Positions 47,201 to 56,100 of a DNA stretch of 64,000 nt are shown here, one piece after another. This stretch comes from Mytilus edulis (lineage: Eukaryota > Mollusca > Bivalvia > Mytilida > Mytilidae), in NCBI RefSeq assembly GCF_963676685.1, contig NC_092349.1:85572604-85636603 (forward strand). Direction: 5' to 3'. A program made the position numbers and the translations under genes. Under the pieces are notes generated by a model that did no database searches, was not told the origin of the DNA, and saw only the letters and a list, made by a program, of their open reading frames with translations. Each line of letters starts with the position of its first letter. The first letter of the stretch is position 1.

Positions 47201-50200
47201 AATACACACGGATCGTTTCTTTATTTCCCAATGTAAATGAAAGGAACAAAAACCAATACATACCACAAAAAGTAGAGGAGAAATTTAAACATTTCCGGAT
47301 CTATTTCTTGCAAAATGACCCCCAGCAAAGATTTGCGTAAGGAAAGATGAACCTCATGACTTGAAAGTCAGGCCTTAAAGCACTGCCTTTAAAAACCATA
47401 TCATATACACTTTATTATATACATATACTTCAAGTAGATTTTTTTATGTGACATGACGTCATATAGATAAGGAGGTTTAAAATGACGTCATACAGATTAT
47501 AGGTTTGACATGACGTCATACAGATTATAGGTTCGACATGACGTCATACAGATAAGGGGTTGATAAAGCCTTTGCAACAGTGACTACAATCGATGATGTG
47601 AGGTCATACAGATTAAAGGTGTGTTAAAGCCTTTACAACCGTGCTGATATCAATATCATCACGGGTGGTTGATACAGCACGCTTGCCAATGATTTATTAC
47701 ACATACAATTTATCTGTATTTACTACTAAGTATATAATAATACAAACTATTACAAGTTCCAGAATTATTAAGACCCTTATACTTTAACAGTCCAGCTAAA
47801 TGACACAATAAACCATGATCATCTGTTCAATGAAAAAATATTGAAATACATAATGGAGATTGATTTCATTCAAATTCTATTAAAATCAAGAAAAGTCCAG
47901 CAAATATCGTGTCAATTTCATTAAAATTCAATTGAAAACAAATATGACCATCTTTAAACATGTACAACATGGCAATATTCCCCCCCCCCCTCCTAAAATG
48001 TTCATTTTCATTCCCACTTTCAATTTATTCTAAACAAACTTACTGGTATGTTTGCTCTACTTTGTGCACTAGCTGCCATGTATAATGTGGGATCTGTACC
48101 AAACTCAAATCCTAAACTCTCCAGGGCTTTTCTCCTGTAACAAGGCATAAACATGCAGCTAAATCTTCATAATTATACATAATTCTTTATTTATATATAG
48201 AAAAGACACAAATTTACATTTTATTTACAGAAAAGCTTCATAAATGTTCATAACTTTATATTTATAGAAAAACTTAGTAAATGTACCTAACTTTTTATTA
48301 CAGCAGCAAAAATATGAAAAGTCAGTAGCATGATACAAGATAGGTTCAATAGGACATAGATACAAAACGTTATCAAAGCTTTTAATACATGAAATATAGG
48401 TCACATCAAATGACATTTGCTCTGTAATACCAGCTTTATCTTAAAGTAGAACACTGCAGAGTTAAACTTGAAGCACCATACTTAGAAATGGATCCCCTTG
48501 CAGAACTTCACAAAAATCTTTAAGTGAATTAAGTCATATCATGCAAGTTATAGAGACCAAAAACGTGTTAACAGATGTTACAATAATATACATGTACAAA
48601 AATAACTGTTGTGGTAAAAATTAAATCATTGCTTATTTTTCAGAATTGGGACATAATAAAAAAGAATCCAAACTGGACACAGGTACATACATGATACAAG
48701 CATGAATCTTAATGGCCCTTGCATGATGCAGGGGTGCATAAAGTCAAGATATAATGTGAGGTACCTTTAGTTTACTTTTACTTTTGCCCTAGCCTTTGAT
48801 TGAGATAAAATACAGGTAGTGTATAACACAATGATTTTTATTTTCATTAGTGCCAAATATCATGTAGCTCTGATTGGTAGTCAGTAATGAAAAATGAGAT
48901 ACATTGAGTTTTTATTCCTTATCAATACTTATGTACTCAGTTCTTATATTTGCTATTTAAATAACAGCAAATATAATAAAGACAGAATACAGCACTTACT
49001 TTAACCTAAAATGTGTCAATCATTTTCTGCTACAGTGTATTTAGATAACAACAAATATGATGGTGAAGGCATAAAGCACTTACTTTTTACCTGCACTGTG
49101 CCCATCATTTTCGCTATCACTGGATGCTGTAGCATCTGAATCATCTGATGAATCGTCTAATTTTTCATACTGTAGCAATCTGTCTAGCAAGAAACTGAAA
49201 AACAAAAATCACATTGTAACAATCTGTCTAGCAAGAAACTGAAGAAAAAAAAACATAGTCTAGTTAGAAGCTAAAAACAAAGTTTATACTGTAAAACCTG
49301 TCTAGTAAGAAACTAAAAACAATGTTTATACTGTAAAACCTGTCTAGTAAGAAGCTAAAAACAAAGTTTATACTGTAAAACCTGTCTAGTAAGAAGCTAA
49401 AAACAAAGTTTATACTGTAAAACCTGTCTAGTAAGAAACTAAAAACAAAGTTTATACTGTAAAACCTGTCTAGTAAGAAACTTAAAACAAAGTTTATACT
49501 GTAAAACTTGTCTAGTAAGAAGCTAAAAACAAAAGTTTATACTGTAAAACCTGTCTAGTAAGAAACTTAAAACAAAGTTTATACTGTAAAACCAGTCTAG
49601 TAAGAAACTAAAAACAAAGTTTATACTGTAAAACCTGTCTAGTAAGAAGCTAAAAACAAAGTTTATACTGTAAAACCTGTCTAGTAAGAAACTTAAAACA
49701 AAGTTTATACTGTAAAACCTGTCTAGTAAGAAGCTAAAAACAAAGTTTATACTATAAAACCTGTCTAGTAAGAAACTTAAAACAAAGTTTATACTGTAAA
49801 ACCTGTCTAGTAAGAAACTTAAAACAAAGTTTATACTGTAAAACCTGTCTAGTAAGAAACTGAAAACAAACTTTATACTGTAAAACCTGTCTAGAAAGAA
49901 ACTTAAAACAAAGTTTATACTGTAAAACCTGTCTAGTAAGAAACTTAAAACAAAGTTTATACTGTAAAACCTGTCTAGTAAGAAACTAAAAACAAAGTTT
50001 ATACTGTAAAACCTGTCTAGTAAGAAGCTAAAAACAAAGTTTATACTGTAAAACCTGTCTAGTAAGAAACTAAAAACAAAGTTTATACTGTAAAACCTGT
50101 CTAGCAAGATAATGTAATTTTAAAGTTCATAAATTAAAAAAAAAAAGAAAACATGCATTGGCCTATAAATTATATTTTTATATATATTTAAAAGATAAGA

Positions 50201-52479
50201 AGACTGGTTGTATTTGATTACCTTCTATCTCTAGTGATCTTTAGAAGTTTTCTCTGTGATTTCCTTAACTCTTCTAAGAAGCACTCTTGTTCCTAAATAG
50301 AATTCAATTATCATAAGACTCCATATCACAAAAAAATTTACAAAAATATATCCACAAAATGACAATATTTTGTTGTAAACAGTTCACATTCATTTCTTTT
50401 GACAATTTGGTTTCATAGCTCTAGATAATTGTCTAGATAATATATATATATATTGTTGGCATTGTGTATTATTTGTTTTAAAGTTTCCTGCATGTTATAT
50501 TTTGTTGGTTTTCCTTCTTCCATTGTTTTATATGTACCACAGGCATGATTTTTGTTCCACAGAATTTGGTAACTGTAAGCAGACCTTGTTATACTGAGGC
50601 AATCAATATGTTTTAATTTTTGTTTGGAGTCATTTTATCAATAAAAGTATAATATATGGAACTAATTGTACATTTTTTGTGTACTTGCACAATTAAATAT
50701 ATTGAACCAAAATAAATTACATGTTTCAATTCATATTAAGAATTTTACTTTATCTTTCATGTGTAAGACAAACATAAATTTATTAACAAAGATTTGCTAT
50801 TATAGTACATGTATATATATAATTGAGAAAGGAAATGGGGAATGTGTCAAAGCGACAACAACCCGACCATAGAGCAGACAACAGCCGAAGGCCACCAATT
50901 GGTCTTCAATGTAGCGAGAAATACATGTATGATGTGCAAAATCTCTTTTTCATAAAATGTACTCACATATACCAAAAACTTTAATTTCTTTTTCAGTGCT
51001 TTGTATTTTTCTCTATATTCAACCTGGTGTTCTTGGTGGTGAATTTGTCCTTCTGAAGAAAAAAATTTACTTTATAATCAAAAATACAGTTTGCACAGGA
51101 ATATCAATAAATTTTAAAAAGCTCCTAAAGTGAAATGATTATTTGATTAGATCTATGGAACTACATTGTACCAACAAAAAAATGAAGATTGACCTACACA
51201 GAAGGCCTGCAACAAATAATTCTGACAGAAATAAGAGTATCATACATCATTTTGCGAATAATTTAATGAAGATTAACTACATATATCTAAGTTTCAGTGG
51301 GATAAACATATAACAAAAGTTCATCACTGAGTGCCACTTTTCTAAATGTTAGTTGGGTACATGTACATTTTTGTATCTTGTGTTATATAATTAAGTATGT
51401 ATGTAGGTATTTTTTTCAGAGTAAGAGTTTAGACTGTGAGTGACTGTGTAGGATGCAAGATAACTTGTACAGTCCACAAAAATGTCAACTCAGACCATTT
51501 CTAATGCTACATTAACTCAAACAAAATATAAAATTAGAGTTAAATTTAATATTTAATGATACAGACATTGTCTTTAGAGAAGTCATACATTGTGTATTGT
51601 CTATAGTGTAATGGAAAGAAAAATGGGAAATTTTGGACTCCCTTTTACAAATGATGTAAAAGAGACAGTCACAGTTCTGGATCACACCTTAAAAGACTTG
51701 GGATAAGTTGTATTATAAAAAAGAAGATGTGGTATGATTGCAAATGAGACAACTCTCCACAAATAAATACTTTTATTTGAACCTTTTTGTGACCGAGTCC
51801 CTGTCTTCTTGTATATATAAACTCTTTGTTTTACTTGATATTCCCGATTTAGTATACACATTAAGGATATAATTGATTAACGGCTTTTAAAAAAGTATTT
51901 CTTGACGATCCCTGCCATGTGTTTGAATTTTATTTGAAAAATACCGAGCACGCAAAATAAGACTTTGAAAATCACGACGCACGTAAAATTAAATATGCAG
52001 AACACGTTGAACGAGGCACCCGTCTTGCACGACTGAACGTCAAATAAAAAAGTAAAAACATGTTGAACGTGAAATAAAAAACGGTGATCACGTTGCACGA
52101 AAATAACCCTTTACCACCCTCCTAAAACACTTTTATGACTATGTTTTTATAATAACATCAATTTGTACTTCCTTTACTATTTATTGACAAAAGCCTAATC
52201 AATACTTATGGTCATCAAAGAACAAATAGCAAGTAATTAACAGTCTTCTTTAATTTTAAAATTAATCATTTTCTGAAACTACAACTACTTGAACAAGACT
52301 CCAAGAACCAAAGGCACAGCCTGAAAGAAGATGATGGTGTGCAGAAAATAAGTCTCTGTCTTTGCATGTTGTAAAAAAAAATCCCTTGGAATTAATGAAT
52401 CTTATGGTTAACTAATAACTTATATACTGCTTGTTTTAAAAGGCGAAAGAATTAAGAAAATACCTGGAATTGGCATCAT
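41296..52479 (-). CDS. INO80E: INO80 chromatin-remodelling complex subunit E
   Basis: Seen: nine minus-strand exons at 52479-52464, 51052-50967, 50292-50222, 49194-49084, 48134-48044, 44664-44596, 42820-42763, 42447-42303 and 41350-41296. All have GT donors and AG acceptors, and phases agree throughout (702 nt, 233 residues; the human protein is about 244). The N-terminal coiled coil contains YREKYKALKKKLKFLVYEQE, CFLEELRKSQRKLLKITRDR and SFLLDRLLQYE. An acidic Ser/Asp stretch follows (SDATASSDSEND), then a Lys-rich linker (KKRSKPSAKKGKGG), and the protein ends DDDDSDLVIDTQ. All match the INO80E pattern known to me. Known: it is a metazoan accessory subunit of the nuclear INO80 ATP-dependent remodeller. 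The 69-nt exon 6 is the least certain; its acceptor lacks a good pyrimidine tract and in-frame AGs at 44671 and 44674 are alternatives. It lies head to head with RPL6. Intron 3 carries a minisatellite copied from the exon 4 border. Confidence 0.93.
41573..41736. repeat. Foldback element downstream of INO80E exon 8
   Basis: AATGAATGGCAATAATTTAT to ACTAATTTTTGAC is mirrored by GTCAAAAATTAGTTTGATGG to GCCATTCAT. The loop is about 45 bases and contains TGCTTCGCGGATTA. It lies in INO80E intron 8, 220 bases upstream of the last exon. Confidence 0.78.
43127..43230. repeat. Foldback element in INO80E intron 6
   Basis: TTTCAATATCACATCCGTAT and CAACCC pair with GGGTTGATACGGTGTGTGAT and ATTGAAA. The centre CTCTGCTCGAGGGATTATA is partly self-complementary with TATAATCCCAAGAG. 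Confidence 0.78.
43695..44465 (+). repeat. Repeat F-type copy in INO80E intron 6
   Basis: Begins GACTCTCAAGAGCCTGTGTC and GCTCACCTTGG. It then has GGCAATAACTTTTTAAGGGG, TAGATCTTACTTTGCAGAAC and GGCAGCAATCCATCAACGGG, and ends GTGATGAGTCAGGTCAGGTG. The terminal parts suggest the full unit, of which 34.8-37.7 kb shows the centre. It lies downstream of exon 6 (44596-44664). Confidence 0.7.
44940..45230 (+). repeat. Repeat H copy (GACGGACGGACGAACG end)
   Basis: CCATGTTCAGTGGACCGTG, TCATATCATAGGGAACATG, ACTTCATCAAAAACTACC, a CAGACGGACGGACGAACGG tract, then CAGAAAACATAATGCCCCC and GGTGGGGCATAAAAA. The same layout occurs at 61240-61505. Confidence 0.8.
46282..46892. repeat. Longer relative of the GGTCTCACTAATTA element in INO80E intron 5
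   Basis: Starts GGTCTCACTAATAAGAGACA and ends TTCTTGTCTTTAATTAGTGG with AACCC. The ends carry the same GACAAGAAG / CTTCTTGACGC repeats. About 400 bases of unrelated AT-rich sequence lie between (46390-46760). Confidence 0.72.
47454..47546. repeat. Short tandem repeat with four TGACGTCA palindromes
   Basis: Perfect TGACGTCA octamers occur at 47454-47461, 47483-47490, 47511-47518 and 47539-47546, spaced 28-29 bp, each followed by TA(T/C)AGAT. A fifth decayed unit (GAGGTCATACAGATTA) lies near 47600. The octamer is the consensus CREB/ATF site. The array is in INO80E intron 5, far from the start, so it may be a neutral tandem repeat or an enhancer-like cluster. Confidence 0.8.
49215..50115 (-). 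repeat. 42-bp minisatellite derived from the INO80E exon 4 splice acceptor
   Basis: About 20 regular units of 42 bp (one is 43) fill most of INO80E intron 3, starting next to exon 4 and ending near 50107. Read on the minus strand, each unit has a T-rich tract, TAG, then TTTCTTACTAGACAG and GTTTTACAGTATAAAC. True exon 4 reads TTTTTCAG then TTTCTTGCTAGACAG and ATTGCTACAGTATGA. The unit is therefore the acceptor plus about 28 nt of exon with one base lost. The copy closest to exon 4 (about 49217-49250) is nearly identical to the exon. The array gives a long open frame on the minus strand (50107-49523) with a 14-residue repeat of the SFLLDRFYSINFVF type, which is a by-product and not a separate gene. 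Confidence 0.93.
50828..50935 (-). repeat. Solo Penelope-like 3' end
   Basis: AATTGAGAAAGGAAATGGGG through GACCATAGAGCAGACAACAGC to GTCTTCAATGTAGCGAGAAA is the reverse complement of the last 100 bases of the Penelope-like copy at 4500-4640. Only the 3' end is present. It lies between INO80E exons 2 and 3. Confidence 0.8.
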
Positions 52480-52560
52480 GATGTGATGGTAAACATTAAA
52501 ATTTCGATTTTCTCCCTTTGATACTTCCTGTCGTTCTTTTACTTCCGGTTAACCAAAGTA
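52480..52560. promoter_or_regulatory. Putative shared promoter of INO80E (-) and RPL6 (+), with RPL6 first exon
   Basis: The INO80E start codon is at 52479 on the minus strand. Facing away, at about 52533-52557 on the plus strand, is a pyrimidine run (TTCTTTTACTTCC) followed by CAAA and a good donor, GTAAGC, at 52558. A pyrimidine-starting tiny non-coding exon is what animal ribosomal protein genes use (5' TOP), and RPL6 needs one. The CTTCCGG inside it is an ETS/GABP-like core typical of bidirectional housekeeping promoters. The exon and start site are inferred, not proven. Confidence 0.55.
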
Positions 52561-53131
52561 AGCTAACGAAATAAACGTGAATGGAAAATAAATCGAAAAA
52601 CATCTCAATAAAGACCGATCATCAATCCTAATTTAATAGACGATCATAAACTTTGAAACCTTTTCTCAGTAAAGAAGATCTTTTATTCTCCAAATCAATC
52701 TGACTTGCGTGAAGATATATTTACGTAGCTGACCTGTCCAACATAAACATACATTCTGTACAACTGAACTGAATGTGTATCTTTATTGTGAAATTCAACC
52801 TTATTTATGATATATCATAGGATAAACAATTCGTTTCTGCACGAGTTTTCGATCTTGGGTTTCTGGGATTACCATTTCTCACTCCATAGCTTTAATATTT
52901 ACAATCCATTTGTTAAAATACAATGTATCAGCATGCAGGTCCATGGTGTGCATGACTATTTCATCTGACTTTTTGCACAAATAAGATGCAACTTATGAAG
53001 GTTCTTTGACGACTTTTGAATTAATGGACTTTCCTAATAATTTTCTACATAAAGTGAGAGGGTGGTAAAAAGTTTGTTTATATATATATATATTTAAATT
53101 CTTGTTTACCTTGTATGTTTTATTCTTTCAG

Positions 53132-56100
53132 ATGGCACCAAAAGCGAAGAAGCCGGCCCGTATGGTCACCAAAGAAGTTGGTGGGGATAAAAATGGAAAA
53201 AAACGTTTAGTTAGGATTAACAGATTGGTAAATATTTTTTTGAAATTTAGATATATATATAAATGCATACCAGACATAACACAGTTAAATTTTCAGGATT
53301 GTAATTGATAAGGAAATACAACAAAGTCGGAAAAGATTGATTGCAATTGAGATTTCTTCTTTTTTTTCCCCTAGAAGGATGAAAATGTAATTAATCAATT
53401 TTGGTTGAAAATTCAACTTCAAGTATTTTGGCCCTCAATCAATTAATATATTTCTTATTTTCACTATAAAATTATTTCCAAAGTGTTTCATACATGTTGT
53501 TTCCAAAGTTTAAAAAATAGTTTTGTAAACCATGCATGAAAACTTCAGAGTGAATTGACAATTTTACATGTTGGATGGAAACTATAATTTTTACAATCCA
53601 ATCTCCTTTATGTCGAATGCTCTGATAAAATGATGTAGAAATGTATTGTGTATGTCATCCCTTTTCTACACTTGTCTACCCTAAAGATTTGTTACCATAT
53701 CTGTAAATTCAATTCTGGTTTAATTTGTAAGGTTCGTCTACTATTTTTTTCGTCTTGTAAATGTATAAATGCATTCACTCAAACAAGACCTTTTAAAGGA
53801 TTTAATATGAACATAGATATAGGAAGATGTGGTGTGAGTGCCAATGAGAACTCTCCATTAAAATAACAATTTATAAAAGTAAACCATTATAGGTCAATGT
53901 ACGGCCTTCAATACGGAGCCTTGGCTCACAACGAACAACAAGCTATAAATTAAAGGGCCCCAAAATTACTAGTGTAAAACCATTCAAACAGGAAGACCAA
54001 CGGTCTAATATATATAAAAAAAACCTGAGAAACACGTATAAATTGCATAAACAAACAAAAATTACTGTACATTAGATTTATTATGATTTTACATGATATC
54101 ATTTTATTTTCAGCCAAGGTTTTATCCAACAGAAGATAAACCAAGAAAACTGAGATCCCGTAGGAAGCCATTCAGTCAACACAAACACAAGATTAGGTCC
54201 AGCATCACCCCTGGCACTGTTCTCATCATTGTGGCTGGACGTCATAAGGGAAAGGTCAGTTATATTTAAATTGAAAAGATATATTCATTACTCAAGTATA
54301 GATTTTGGTCACATTTCAATATTAACATGATAAATGACAATATATCAAAATGGGTCTATTTCTGCAGTTGTTGGTGTAAAGCACTAAGATACAACAAAAA
54401 AAAGTTTCAGTTCTTAAAACCAATATTTAAGACAAGTTTCAAATAATAATTTTGATGATTTTCTGAATGAAGGGGCCGAAATAGTGTTTCATATACCTTT
54501 TAGTTTAACAATAAAATTGAGAATTGAAATGGGAAATGAGTCAAAGAGACAACCCGACCATAGAACAGACAACAGCAGAAGGTCACCAACAGGTCTTAAT
54601 GCATTCTTAAAATATATTTTTTTCAAAATTTTAAGATTAAATAAAGTAAAAGTGGCAAATTTAGATTTCTTGAACCTCACTCTATAATTTCTTTTTCAGA
54701 GAGTAGTATATCTAAAGGACCTACCATCTGGTCTTCTCCTTGTTACTGGTATGTATATATAGTAAAATATCTTTCTTCTGATAACAAAAATCGCAGATTG
54801 ATTTAAAGATCTAGAATGTCAATTCTAGTAATAGTTATTAACTGAAATCATCAACCCTTCTTTGTTTATGTTCTTCCTCAAGTCCAATTTTATTGACAAA
54901 TATTTGTGTAGATGGACTAGTTACAAAAAGTACTTAAAAGTTAAATCCAAATCAGAAATTTTATGCATTCTTACAAAAAAGAATTTGTGAATAATCTTGT
55001 AACTTAGCAGAAAGGCTATATTTGTTTAAACCTGTAAATATCAACTGTATTCACTATTTGTATATAACTTGTAACATATAAAAAATCAAGCAATTTAAAG
55101 ACAAGTCTAACAAAAAAAATACATATTCAAAGTTGATGCCATTGGCCACTCGTCCAATGCCCAAGACTAGTAAAATTTATTAGGACTGGTAAGTTTGCTA
55201 AACTTTGTTCAGCAAAATAAGAAAAATGTTGGAATTTTAGTCTTAGAAGTAGAAGTCACAAAATATTTTGGTGCACTATTCATTTAAAAGAGAGCTGTGA
55301 TGTCTATCAGGGGTCACCACACCAGGCGAAGTGAGCGACAAAGTCGCTCTAGGTCTCCCCACTTCGCTCTAGAGAAGCTCCAGGGAGAAGTTTATGTCGC
55401 CCTCGATTTTCAGTAAAATTCCCCAATGTCGCCTCATGATTTTTGAGAAATTCTCGATTCAAACGTAAATGACCGATATTGAAATACAAAGCATGTTTTC
55501 CCCAAATTCAGAACTGATTTCTCCGGGATAGTAACATATTTCAACATAAAAATTGCTTTACCGGGTGTACTACAAGCAAGAGAAAAGAAAATCTCGATTT
55601 TGTTATGATTGTTTATTGTCCGCCATCTTTGTTATTGAAAATTGTAGATGGCGCTATTTCATCTTTTCAACTCTCATCATTTTAAAACCTAATCCATATT
55701 GATACATGTATGTACTATTAATTTTGATTTTCTTATATTTACTGACAATATGTGATGCCCCATAAAAAAATTCATATTTCTTTTCAAAAACTTAATATTA
55801 TCAACTGGTATCCGCTTGTATTTTTGCTATGTTACGTAGTTTAGTACACTGCCGGGGAACCAACACAACGATTATAAACTACAAAACGCAGTCGGTTTTT
55901 CGTTCAGGATTTTGTTTTACAGACTGATACATGTGCTTTGTTTCAGCTAAAGGTCCTTTAAACAGTATTTCAATGAATATCTGCTCATTAATTTGATTAG
56001 GATTGGCAATATTTACTTCCAAAGTCGTATATTTTTGAAAAATATAAAGTAGAATTTTTTACGCGGATCGCACCGTACTTGTTTTTGATTTACAAGTACC

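Noticed and set aside
49523..50107. 194-codon repetitive minus-strand open frame (SFLLDRFYSINFVF repeats)
   Set aside because: It is the translation of the intronic minisatellite; a 42-bp unit keeps any stop-free frame open. No independent start context or splice support.
54440..54470. TGATGA and CTGA motifs in RPL6 intron 3 suggesting a box C/D snoRNA
   Set aside because: The two boxes are nearly adjacent, with no room for a guide and no terminal stem. No convincing snoRNA was found in any RPL6 intron, although such introns often host them.
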